The notes under the pieces: model-generated
What the model was told of the DNA's origin: nothing
Database searches by the model: none
Seen by the model: only the letters and a program-made list of their open reading frames with translations
From: Bacteroidales bacterium
GTDB lineage: Bacteria > Bacteroidota > Bacteroidia > Bacteroidales > P3
NCBI GenBank assembly: GCA_012837565.1
Contig: DUQY01000162.1
Location: 1 to 7,304 of the forward strand
DNA length: 7,304 nt
Direction of reading: 5' to 3'
Shown here: positions 1-6,976 of the stretch, piece after piece
How the letters are laid out: every line of letters begins with the position of its first letter
Numbering within the stretch: position 1 is the stretch's first letter
Position numbers and translations under genes: made by a program

Positions 1-394
1 AACCTTTGTTAAGTGGCCTAAGATTTACTAACCCTATCCTTTCAGCTAAAACTCCATTAACACCATTAATTGCATTGTCAATATTGGTATGTGCTGCATA
101 TAAAACAATATCGTTCTTTATTGCCTTAATAAGGATTTTACCTATTTGAGATCTATAGTCTATCTTCTTAATTCCCTTAAATATTATTGGGTGATGAGAG
201 ATTATAATATTACAATTAGATTTTATTGCTTTATCTATTATTTCCTCAGAAACATCTAAGCAAACATAAACTCCTATGCATTCTCTTTCAATATCGCCTA
301 AGGTTATGCCTGAATTATCGTAAGATTCCTGCCAACCAAGAGGTGCAATATCTTCAATTGTTGATATTATGTCTTTAATATAAACTTCTTTCAT
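1..394 (-). CDS. NIF3/DUF34 family dinuclear metal-binding protein, N-terminal 131 residues (partial)
   Basis: This gene runs off the left edge, so only its first 131 residues are present. The start ATG is at 394-392. The visible part carries the hallmarks of the NIF3/DUF34 (YbgI, formerly 'GTP cyclohydrolase I type 2') fold: an ESYDNSG segment near residues 23-29 in the place of the family's WDN-G motif, the paired metal-binding histidines in SHHP (H67, H68), and AAHTNID (101-106) with the expected Asp ligand D106. The remaining family ligands, a His and a Glu near the C-terminus, would lie outside the window. The family binds two metal ions and is found in most organisms, but its physiological role is not settled; the GTP cyclohydrolase name should not be taken as proven. 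Its ATG overlaps the punA stop codon by one base (TAATG), which suggests translational coupling. Family assignment is firm, function is not. Confidence 0.9.
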   Translation of the reverse strand, partial: MKEVYIKDIISTIEDIAPLGWQESYDNSGITLGDIERECIGVYVCLDVSEEIIDKAIKSNCNIIISHHPIIFKGIKKIDYRSQIGKILIKAIKNDIVLYAAHTNIDNAINGVNGVLAERIGLVNLRPLNKG

Positions 395-1206
395 TAAATC
401 CTTTCAATAAGCTTTTCAACAATAAGCATCATTCTTCCTTCTGCTTCAATGCCTGACTCTAAGACTTCTTTCATAGTAGGTTCTTCTCTTAGGTCATCTC
501 TAAAAACATTTGAAACAAGGCTCATTGCAAAGACTTGCATAGAGGAATGAATTGCAACAATAACCTCTGGAGTTGTACTCATACCAACAACATCTGCTCC
601 TATTTTATGATAGAATTTATATTCCGATGGCGTTTCAAAGGTTGGACCAGTATTTCCTAAATAAACTCCTTTTTGAAGTTTAATATTATTTTCTTTTGCT
701 ATTTCCTCTGCCTTTTCAATTAAGGAAGGGCAGTAAGCTTTATTCATTGCTGGGAAGCGAATACCTAATCTTTCATCATTTTTACCGATTAAAGGATTTG
801 GAAGAAGGTTAATATGGTCTTCAATAACCATTATATCACCAACATTAAAGTTAGGGTTTACTCCGCCCGCTGCATTGGTTAAAATTACCTTCTCAACACC
901 AAGCTCTTTCATCACTCTTATTGCAAAAGTAACTTCTTGCATAGTGTATCCTTCATAGAAATGAAACCTACCCTGCATTGCAATAACTTGTTTATTACCA
1001 AGAGTTCCGAAAATCAGTTTACTCTTATGTCCCTCTACTGTTGAGATTGGGAAGTTAGGAATATCCGAATAGTCTAATATCTTCTCTGTTTTTATTATAT
1101 TAACAATGTTTGCTAGTCCACTCCCACATACTATCCCTACTATTGGCTTATTCTCTATTTGCTTGTTAATATATTCTACTGTAGCTTTTATTTTGTCGTA
1201 CATCAT
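394..1206 (-). CDS. punA: Purine nucleoside phosphorylase (trimeric, PNP/MTAP type)
   Basis: The enzyme cleaves purine nucleosides with phosphate to give the free base and (deoxy)ribose 1-phosphate, in cytoplasmic purine salvage. The 270-residue length is typical of the trimeric class. Phosphate-site residues match the mammalian enzyme: S29 in GSG (28-30), H60 in EGH, R80 and H82 in QGRFHFYEGY, and A112 in TNAAGG (110-115). The purine site is also intact: E191 in GPTFETPSE, M209-S210 in GMSTTPEVIVA, and N233. An Asn at this last position is associated with 6-oxopurine substrates (inosine, guanosine), so this is inferred to be a PNP and not an MTA phosphorylase. The start is a double ATG (1206 and 1203) preceded by an A-rich stretch with no Shine-Dalgarno. 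No usable later start exists before the GSG loop, so the 41-base overlap with the end of lpxK appears real. From memory, lpxK followed by punA also occurs in Bacteroides. Confidence 0.96.
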   Translation of the reverse strand: MMYDKIKATVEYINKQIENKPIVGIVCGSGLANIVNIIKTEKILDYSDIPNFPISTVEGHKSKLIFGTLGNKQVIAMQGRFHFYEGYTMQEVTFAIRVMKELGVEKVILTNAAGGVNPNFNVGDIMVIEDHINLLPNPLIGKNDERLGIRFPAMNKAYCPSLIEKAEEIAKENNIKLQKGVYLGNTGPTFETPSEYKFYHKIGADVVGMSTTPEVIVAIHSSMQVFAMSLVSNVFRDDLREEPTMKEVLESGIEAEGRMMLIVEKLIERI

Positions 1207-2239
1207 CTATTATTATTTCTTTGAAACTTGTTGATTTATTTGCTGTGGAAGATATTGTTAGACTTATAGGAAGAACGAAAATAGGTAAGTCTCTTAATCT
1301 TTCAAATTCTATTAATCTTGTAGCGTCTTTTTCTGTTGTTATTATTATTGTATTGTCTTGCTTTAAGGAATTATAAGTTTCAAGTATTTTTTCAATATCT
1401 TTATCCTGAAATCTATAATGGTCAGGATACTCTATGTTTTGAAGAACACTTGAGGTCTGACTAATATAATCAAGCATTTGACTATTATCTGCTATTGCAG
1501 TAAGTAGGATTATTGAATTAGTTGAAAAGTCTTCAATTATTTGATTTGAGAAAAGAGAATAAAGAGGTTTATAATCTATATTGCTAAAGAATACCTTTTG
1601 ATATTTCTTAGGTTTTATTTGTGATTCAAATGAAACCTTATCTCCAATTGTGAAGTTATGTGGAGACTTTGTTATAATTATATAATCAGCTCTTTTATAA
1701 CCCTTTTTCTGTTCTCTTAAAAGTCCGAATGGGAGTATCTTATCATTAAAGAAAGGTTTAGAATATTCGGTTAGAAGAACTGATAGATCTAAGCTTAATG
1801 ACCTATGCTGAAAGGCATCATCCAATATTATTAACTCTAATTCTTTATATTGTTTTACCATTGCATCAATACCCTTGTTCCTATCCTCACATACTGCAAA
1901 AACAATACTAGGATATTTCTGCTTCATCTGCAAAGGCTCATCACCAACACTTTGAGCATTATCTTTTTCAAGGTCAATAATCCTTAAGCCTTTTGTTTTT
2001 CTTCCATATCCCCTACTCAATACTCCAACCTTATATATATCTGAAAAAGCTTCTATAAGATGTTCCACATGAGGAGTTTTGCCTGTTCCTCCAACCCTTA
2101 GGTTTCCAACCCCAATTGTTGTAATGTTGTGTTTAATAGATTTCTTCCAACCTAAATCATAGGATAAATTACGTAAATACACTCCTATACTATATAATAT
2201 AGTGATAGGATAAAGAAGATATGCAAAAAATGCTCTCAT
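1166..2239 (-). CDS. lpxK: Tetraacyldisaccharide 4'-kinase
   Basis: LpxK phosphorylates the 4' position of the lipid A disaccharide precursor (tetraacyldisaccharide 1-phosphate to lipid IVA) at the cytoplasmic face of the inner membrane. The 357-residue protein has a hydrophobic N-terminal segment (about 4-22) that anchors it in the membrane. The P-loop reads GGTGKTP (50-56) inside VGNLRVGGTGKTPH. It is followed by SRGYGRK (75-81), GDEP (99-102), the Walker B-like LDDAFQHR (139-146), LPFGLLRE (169-176), ITKSP (189-193), YPDHYRF (271-277) and TTEKDATRL (301-309). All are family hallmarks and none is missing. The start at 2239 lies one base after the stop of the lipoprotein gene (TAATATG). The last 41 bases overlap the start of punA in another frame, so the final 12-13 residues are coded jointly with the PunA N-terminus. 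The presence of this gene shows that the organism makes lipid A. Confidence 0.97.
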   Translation of the reverse strand: MRAFFAYLLYPITILYSIGVYLRNLSYDLGWKKSIKHNITTIGVGNLRVGGTGKTPHVEHLIEAFSDIYKVGVLSRGYGRKTKGLRIIDLEKDNAQSVGDEPLQMKQKYPSIVFAVCEDRNKGIDAMVKQYKELELIILDDAFQHRSLSLDLSVLLTEYSKPFFNDKILPFGLLREQKKGYKRADYIIITKSPHNFTIGDKVSFESQIKPKKYQKVFFSNIDYKPLYSLFSNQIIEDFSTNSIILLTAIADNSQMLDYISQTSSVLQNIEYPDHYRFQDKDIEKILETYNSLKQDNTIIITTEKDATRLIEFERLRDLPIFVLPISLTISSTANKSTSFKEIIIDDVRQNKSYSRIY

Positions 2240-2240
2240 A

Positions 2241-2663
2241 TTAATTACAGTTATATACTAATAAATCTATTCCGTCGAAGTAAGTGCAGTAAGAGTATAA
2301 ATTTCTTTTGGCCTCGCTACCTGAAGTTGGAGAACCATCGTAGTAAATAAAACTGGAATGGCAATTAGGGCAAACAAGTAAGACATTTGTTATTTCATCT
2401 ACCTCTAATCTCTCGTGGCAGTTTTTCGCTGTACAAGTTCTTTCATAACAAACATATTCCCCATAATTGAGCCTAAAAACAACAACCCCTCTCATTCCTC
2501 CCTCAAAATACTCCCAACCACGGCTACCCTGATTTAGGTTAAAGTATTCTGTGCTTTCTGGGTCTACTGAAAAGTTAACATATCCATAGTCAAAAGGCTC
2601 TTCCTTGCAACTCACAAAAGAGATTGCAATGAATGCGAACAATATTAAAAAACCTTTCTTCAT
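2241..2663 (-). CDS. Small Rieske-like lipoprotein with altered metal-ligand motif
   Basis: This 140-residue protein begins with a lipoprotein signal: MKK, a hydrophobic stretch (4-17) and the lipobox FVSC with the acylated Cys at residue 19, followed by KEE. It is therefore predicted to be exported and lipid-anchored. The rest resembles the Rieske fold. GVVVFRL (59-65) with YERTC (73-77) corresponds to the strand leading to box 1. CPNCHSSF (98-105), then YYDGSPTSGSEAKRNLYSY and IDLLVYN, correspond to box 2 and the end of the domain. Box 1 reads C77-T-A79 where a cluster-binding domain has C-x-H. In box 2, C101 sits where the His ligand would be. The four cysteines C77, C82, C98 and C101 could bind zinc or iron, or form disulfides. 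A canonical [2Fe-2S] Rieske cluster is not supported by these residues. As I recall, related lipoproteins are common in Bacteroidota and uncharacterised. It lies 13 bases after the M28 gene and one base before lpxK. Fold assignment is by motif only. Confidence 0.85.
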   Translation of the reverse strand: MKKGFLILFAFIAISFVSCKEEPFDYGYVNFSVDPESTEYFNLNQGSRGWEYFEGGMRGVVVFRLNYGEYVCYERTCTAKNCHERLEVDEITNVLLVCPNCHSSFIYYDGSPTSGSEAKRNLYSYCTYFDGIDLLVYNCN

Positions 2664-2676
2664 TTATTTACAACGT

Positions 2677-3663
2677 TTAAGATACGCTATATATTGCCAC
2701 TAAGCAAACATCGCCAACAGCCTTTAAAGTATTTTTGCTTATACAATTAATATCATCTTTTAAGGTATGCCAATAAGGGAAAAAATTACCCATTGGGTCA
2801 TGTTGAACTATATCAATCATTGGTATCTTAGCATTAATGTTTACCCATACATGGTCATCCATAACTCCTCCTGTTGTCTCATCAACAAACATATTACCAT
2901 AACCTTTGTCTTTTGCAATCTGCCAAACCTTATTCATTATTGAAGAAGCATAGTACATTGATTGCTGCTCCTTAGTAAAACGAGGATTTGAATAACCAAC
3001 CATATCTAATAGTATACCATATTTTGCTTGATAAAATGGGACGTGAGTATTCTTTGACCAGTACTGAGCACCTAAGCACCAATCTGATTGATCTTGAAAA
3101 TCTGACTCATCCCATTCAGGTGTTCCTTGGTCTTCAAGGTCAAAGAAAACAATATCTACTCCAACTTGTGAAGGACTTAGTTTCAGATTTCTTGCAATTT
3201 CCATTAATACTCCAACTCCTGAGGCTCCATCATTAGCTCCTATGATTGGAGTTTTATGATTCTTTGGATCTGGATCGTGATCTGCCCAAGAGCGAGAATC
3301 CCAATGCGATGCAAAAAGAGTTCTATCTTTTGATTGAAGGTTAAAACTTGCAATTATATTACGCCCTTTCACAACCTTTCCATTATATAGCTTTGAAGTA
3401 AAATGCTGTTCAATAACAGTATCGGCATGCTGTTTAAGAAAAGAAACCAAATAATCGCCACAGTCCTTATGTGCTTTCGACTCTGGAACTCTTGAACCAA
3501 AATCACATTGTGTCTTCACATAATGATAAGCACTATCTGCATTGAAGTTTGGAATTTCAACACTTGCATAAGAAAAAACCTCTGAGCCTTCCTTTTGTTT
3601 TTTCTCTCCACAGCTTGCAAAAGCAAAAACCAATACTATTAATAATAAACTATAGCTTTTCAT
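2677..3663 (-). CDS. Glutaminyl-peptide cyclotransferase-like M28 family lipoprotein
   Basis: The product is a 328-residue M28-fold zinc enzyme, best matched to the bacterial type II glutaminyl cyclotransferases, which convert N-terminal Gln to pyroglutamate on exported proteins. A lipoprotein signal is present (MKS, hydrophobic 5-16, lipobox FASC with C18), so it is predicted to act in the periplasm, anchored to a membrane. Metal and catalytic positions align with the QC/M28 pattern: H120 in HWDSR, D145 in GANDGASG, E177-D178 in FFDLEDQG (general base and metal ligand), D220 in LLDMVGY, D269-D270-H271 in MDDHVW, and W298-H299 in YWHTLKDD. The single-zinc QC trait is suggested by the E-D pair, LLD, the DDH segment and the WHT segment. 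An aminopeptidase of the same fold is the main alternative. It follows cysS after 23 bases and precedes the Rieske-like lipoprotein by 13 bases. Periplasmic glutaminyl cyclases are known in Porphyromonas and other Bacteroidota. Confidence 0.88.
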   Translation of the reverse strand: MKSYSLLLIVLVFAFASCGEKKQKEGSEVFSYASVEIPNFNADSAYHYVKTQCDFGSRVPESKAHKDCGDYLVSFLKQHADTVIEQHFTSKLYNGKVVKGRNIIASFNLQSKDRTLFASHWDSRSWADHDPDPKNHKTPIIGANDGASGVGVLMEIARNLKLSPSQVGVDIVFFDLEDQGTPEWDESDFQDQSDWCLGAQYWSKNTHVPFYQAKYGILLDMVGYSNPRFTKEQQSMYYASSIMNKVWQIAKDKGYGNMFVDETTGGVMDDHVWVNINAKIPMIDIVQHDPMGNFFPYWHTLKDDINCISKNTLKAVGDVCLVAIYSVS

Positions 3664-3686
3664 ATATAAATTCTTTTATTCTTCTT

Positions 3687-5150
3687 TTATTCTATTGTCC
3701 AGCTAACGCCTTCTTTCCCATCTTTTATCTTAACTCCTAAGGCAGATAGCTCATCTCTTAACTCATCTGATTTCTTCCAATCCTTATTATCTCTTGCCTC
3801 TTTCCTAAGTTCAATTACCATTTTAACCAAACCTTCAATTGTTGGCATCATATCTGAGGACTGCTCATCTAAAAGACCAAGAACCTTAGTAAACCAATTA
3901 TCAAATAATTTATTTAACTCTTCTAATTCACTAGCATTTATTTTCTCCGAACCATCAATAACCTTGTTAATTATAGTTGTTGCTTCGAAGAGATTAGAAA
4001 TAACCATTGGAGTATTGAAATCATCATTCATTGCATCATAGCATTGTTGATTGATTGGAGATATCTCAACTGTGGTTTCATTGTGAGGGTTTATCTTTTG
4101 AATATTCCTCTTAGCTTCAAGCAAGCGTTTCAATCCTTTTTCTGCAGCTAAGAGCGCATCATTTGAGAAATCAAGTGTTGAACGGTAATGAGCTTGAAGA
4201 ATAAAGAAACGTATTGTCATAGGACTATATGCCTTCTCTAACATCTTATGCTGACCTGTAAAGAAGTCTTCAAGAGAAATGAAATTGCCTAAACTCTTAC
4301 CCATCTTCTGCCCACCAATTGTTATCATATTATTATGAATCCAATACTTAGCTGGTTCATGCCCAAAGGCACAAACAGACTGAGCTATCTCTGATTCATG
4401 GTGAGGAAAGAGTAAGTCTAATCCTCCTCCGTGAATATCAAACCTATCTCCAAGGTATTTTGAACTCATGGCAGTACATTCCAAATGCCAGCCAGGAAAA
4501 CCTTCACTCCAAATAGATGGCCACCTCATTATATGTTCAGGCTGTGCCTTCTTCCAAAGCGCAAAGTCTACTGAGTTTTTCTTCTCCGATTGTCCATCCA
4601 AGGCTCTTGTGGTTGAAATCATATCTTCCAAGACACGGTTCGAAAGAACACCATATTTATTTGTATCCTTTTGGTATTTCATTAGGTCAAAGTAAACAGA
4701 ACCTTCCGAAATATAAGCATAACCTGCATCTAATATCTTCTTTATTATTTCTATTTGTTCAATAATATGTCCTGATGCTGTTGGTTGAATGCTTGGACTT
4801 TGGACATTTAACATATCCATTGCATCAATATATCTTTTAGTATAGAACTGTGCAATTTCCATTGGCTCCAATTGTTCAAGACGTGCCTTCTTAGCTATCT
4901 TATCTTCACCCTCATCTGCATCGTTTTCCAAATGCCCAACATCTGTAATGTTTCTAACATATCTAACCTTATAGTCTATAAATTTAAGATAACGAAATAT
5001 AATATCAAAGGTTATACCAGGACGTGCGTGACCTAAGTGTGGATCACCATAAACGGTTGGTCCACAAACATACAGTCCAACATGTGGGGGATTGAGTGGT
5101 TCAAAGATTTCTTTCTTTCTTGACAGAGTATTATATACGTAAAGTTCCAT
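3687..5150 (-). CDS. cysS: Cysteinyl-tRNA synthetase
   Basis: This class I aminoacyl-tRNA synthetase charges tRNA-Cys in the cytoplasm. With the start at 5150 it has 487 residues, usual for the family. The catalytic signature HLGH (38-41) follows VCGPTVYGDP. The active-site zinc that selects cysteine is held by C29, C225 (WHLECTAMS), H250 and E254 (HHESE), with the same spacing as in E. coli CysRS (C209, H234, E238). The second signature reads KMGKSLGN (282-289), with Gly in place of the first Ser of KMSKS; from memory this form is common in Bacteroidota. A helical anticodon-side region fills the C-terminus, ending in DGKEGVSWTIE. The frame is open upstream to an ATG at 5174, but that would add eight residues overlapping the permease gene. 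The ATG at 5150 begins MELYVYN, matches the family start and sits one base after the permease stop (TAATATG), so I chose it. Confidence 0.97.
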   Translation of the reverse strand: MELYVYNTLSRKKEIFEPLNPPHVGLYVCGPTVYGDPHLGHARPGITFDIIFRYLKFIDYKVRYVRNITDVGHLENDADEGEDKIAKKARLEQLEPMEIAQFYTKRYIDAMDMLNVQSPSIQPTASGHIIEQIEIIKKILDAGYAYISEGSVYFDLMKYQKDTNKYGVLSNRVLEDMISTTRALDGQSEKKNSVDFALWKKAQPEHIMRWPSIWSEGFPGWHLECTAMSSKYLGDRFDIHGGGLDLLFPHHESEIAQSVCAFGHEPAKYWIHNNMITIGGQKMGKSLGNFISLEDFFTGQHKMLEKAYSPMTIRFFILQAHYRSTLDFSNDALLAAEKGLKRLLEAKRNIQKINPHNETTVEISPINQQCYDAMNDDFNTPMVISNLFEATTIINKVIDGSEKINASELEELNKLFDNWFTKVLGLLDEQSSDMMPTIEGLVKMVIELRKEARDNKDWKKSDELRDELSALGVKIKDGKEGVSWTIE

Positions 5151-5151
5151 A

Positions 5152-6381
5152 TTATTGATTGATTTTATTATCAAATTTAATTCTACTTACCATTATTGCA
5201 ACCGAAAAAGTTCCAATTGACAAAACTAATGAAAATATTGATATTATATCTAAAATTCTAAGCTCTATTGGGAAAGCATCTATAACTAAGATATCAGCTC
5301 CCATCTTTATTATTCCAAACTGCTGTTGTAATAAGCAAAATCCTGTTCCAAGCAAAAGACCAATTAAGGCTCCAACAAATGATAACATAAGACCATTTAA
5401 GAAGTAAATTGAACGAACAGAACCAAGTGTTGCACCCATAGAACGAAGTATTAGAATATCCTTCTTCTTATCCATTATCAATAAGGATAACGAACCCATC
5501 ACATTGAATGTTGCAATAAAGATAATAAAGGAAAGTATAACATAAACTCCCAAACGCTCCACCTTAACAACCTTTTGGTAAATTGGCTCTTGTTCAAATA
5601 TATCCTTTACCTCATAATCCTCTCCAACCATTTCCTTTATCTCTGATTTCAATTTCTTAATATCATTATCTGATTTTGGCCTTATGAAAACAGAACTCAC
5701 CTCATTATTATCATAATCCAGTAGCTCTCTAACAAAACCAATTGGTAGAAATACATTATCCTCATCCATCTTTGCCTCCATCCTAAAGCTACCAGAATAA
5801 AGGATATCTTTATTATTAAATGTCTCCTGTCCCGAAATTGAAACCCTTCCCTCCCTCTTTGGAACAATCAATTGGATAATAGCACCCATTCTTTCTGCAT
5901 TATTAGGCATACCAATATTTGCAGCAACACCAATACCCAAAACGCAGGCATCGGATCCAAAACCCTTTAAAGAAAAATTACCATAAACAATTGAAGTATC
6001 TATCCTATTAATCTTCGTATAGGTTTCATCAATTCCCTTCATCAAAACCAAAGCTTGGCTCTGACCAAAGGAAATTAAGGCATTCTCTTTCAAAACAGGA
6101 GAAATGGCATATACCTTAGGTAGAGATTTTATCTTATTATAAGGAATTGAATCTAAAGAAAAAACTTTACTCTTCTTAGCCTCAATTAGTAGAGGAGGGT
6201 TTGAGGAAGAAAGTATCTTGGTTCCAACAGATGTGAAACCATTAAAAACAGAAATTACAACCAAGAGCGCCATAGTTGTTATTGCTATTCCTATCAGAGA
6301 GATTAAAGAAATAATATTTATTACCTTAAGCTTCTTCTTCGAAAAGAAATAACGCCAAGCAACATATAGGGGCAGGTTCAT
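5152..6381 (-). CDS. FtsX/LolC-LolE family ABC transporter permease
   Basis: The 409-residue protein has the four-helix layout of the MacB/FtsX/LolE type VII ABC permeases. There is one N-terminal membrane segment (about 20-46), a large periplasmic domain (about 50-275), then three membrane segments (about 277-303, 325-351, 376-398). The conserved cytoplasmic stretch DKKKDILILRSMGAT (304-318) is where such permeases contact their ATPase. Opening residues LYVAWRYFFSKK resemble LolC/LolE, which extract lipoproteins from the inner membrane for delivery to the outer membrane, and this is the likeliest role. No ATPase gene (LolD type) is in the window, so a partner must be encoded elsewhere. It starts 11 bases after the rbfA stop and ends one base before the cysS start. 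As I recall, an rbfA-permease pair is a common arrangement in Bacteroidota. The neighbouring lipoprotein genes fit an envelope role but do not prove it. Confidence 0.9.
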   Translation of the reverse strand: MNLPLYVAWRYFFSKKKLKVINIISLISLIGIAITTMALLVVISVFNGFTSVGTKILSSSNPPLLIEAKKSKVFSLDSIPYNKIKSLPKVYAISPVLKENALISFGQSQALVLMKGIDETYTKINRIDTSIVYGNFSLKGFGSDACVLGIGVAANIGMPNNAERMGAIIQLIVPKREGRVSISGQETFNNKDILYSGSFRMEAKMDEDNVFLPIGFVRELLDYDNNEVSSVFIRPKSDNDIKKLKSEIKEMVGEDYEVKDIFEQEPIYQKVVKVERLGVYVILSFIIFIATFNVMGSLSLLIMDKKKDILILRSMGATLGSVRSIYFLNGLMLSFVGALIGLLLGTGFCLLQQQFGIIKMGADILVIDAFPIELRILDIISIFSLVLSIGTFSVAIMVSRIKFDNKINQ

Positions 6382-6392
6382 AAATCGCTATT

Positions 6393-6734
6393 TTATTTAA
6401 GAAGATTGTCAATGTTTTGAATATAATCTAAACTATCATCTAAGAAAAACCCAATATGAGGCACAATCCTAAGCTGATGCCTAACTTTTTCGGCTAGTTT
6501 CATTCTTATAAAAGCTTTCTTTTCTTCCAGAAGCTTAAAAATATCTTCAACAGTTTTTGAACGAACAGGGAAAATACTAACATAAATTCTGGCAACAGAC
6601 AAATCTGCACTCACCCTAACACTTGTAACCGTAATCATTGCCCCTTCAAACAAGTTCTGAGCCTCTTGTTGTAATATCAAACCCATATCTTTTTGGATTA
6701 GGCGACTAACTTTTTCTAATCTTGTATTATCCAT
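6393..6734 (-). CDS. rbfA: Ribosome-binding factor A
   Basis: RbfA binds the 30S subunit and helps 16S rRNA mature at its 5' end; it matters especially in the cold. The 113-residue product is a single small KH-like domain. It shows the family features in order: TRLEKVSRLIQKDMGLIL (4-21), then TVTSVRVSADLSVARIYVSIFP with the strand-helix pattern typical of RbfA. The second half has HQLRIVPHIGFFLDDSLDYIQNIDNLLK, close to the ending of Bacteroidota homologues. The open frame continues upstream to an ATG at 6785, which would add 17 residues (including FNEKFGKYF) not seen in the family. The ATG at 6734 gives MDNTRLEKVSR, which fits known homologues. A candidate promoter lies immediately upstream of the chosen start, which also argues against the longer form. 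It is the first gene of the minus-strand run. Confidence 0.95.
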   Translation of the reverse strand: MDNTRLEKVSRLIQKDMGLILQQEAQNLFEGAMITVTSVRVSADLSVARIYVSIFPVRSKTVEDIFKLLEEKKAFIRMKLAEKVRHQLRIVPHIGFFLDDSLDYIQNIDNLLK

Positions 6735-6740
6735 AGCTTG

Positions 6741-6748
6741 CAAAAATA
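6741..6748 (-). promoter_or_regulatory. Candidate Bacteroidota sigma-factor -7 element (TATTTTTG) for the rbfA operon
   Basis: On the minus strand, TATTTTTG matches the Bacteroidota -7 consensus TAnnTTTG exactly. It ends six bases before the rbfA ATG at 6734, so transcription would start almost at the start codon and give a nearly leaderless message. The -33 partner is weak: a TTTG at 6764-6761 is too close (12 bases between elements), and AATG at 6773-6770 has the right distance but a poor match. In such AT-rich DNA a chance match is quite possible. Confidence 0.35.
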
Positions 6749-6976
6749 CAAAATATTTCCCAAATTTCTCATTAAAAGGACACAAGAAATAAAAAACAAT
6801 AAGTATGTCTATAAATTATTATCTACACAATTTAATAGGAATATCATAATTAAAGCTCTACCTTTGAAGCATAAAAGAACAACCTTAAAACTCAAAGCCA
6901 TGTATAAATTAATCTTATGCCTACTGCTACTGAAAGACCGTTGTAAAATCCAACGCACTCTTTAAATAAGTTTTTT

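Noticed and set aside
282..394. GTP cyclohydrolase I type 2 as a function for the NIF3-like gene
   Set aside because: The sequence supports the NIF3/DUF34 fold only; that enzymatic name rests on a weak historical annotation.
3664..3686. Possible promoter or terminator between cysS and the M28 gene
   Set aside because: The 23-base gap is A/T-rich but has no inverted repeat and no clear TAnnTTTG element with a -33 partner.
2988..3740. Plus-strand open frames across the M28 gene and its junction with cysS (2988-3236, 3549-3740)
   Set aside because: They lie opposite a well-supported minus-strand gene with intact catalytic motifs and show no domain of their own.
5151..5174. Upstream ATG (5174) as the cysS start
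   Set aside because: It would add eight residues not seen in the family and overlap the permease end; the ATG at 5150 matches the usual CysRS N-terminus.
4468..5407. Plus-strand open frames opposite cysS and the permease (4468-4695, 4517-4765, 5159-5407)
   Set aside because: They are antisense shadows of conserved genes, with no recognisable product.
6738..6965. 75-codon open frame on the plus strand in the gap upstream of rbfA
   Set aside because: It overlaps the rbfA promoter region, is rich in Lys, Leu and Ile as expected from AT-rich DNA, and matches no family I recognise.
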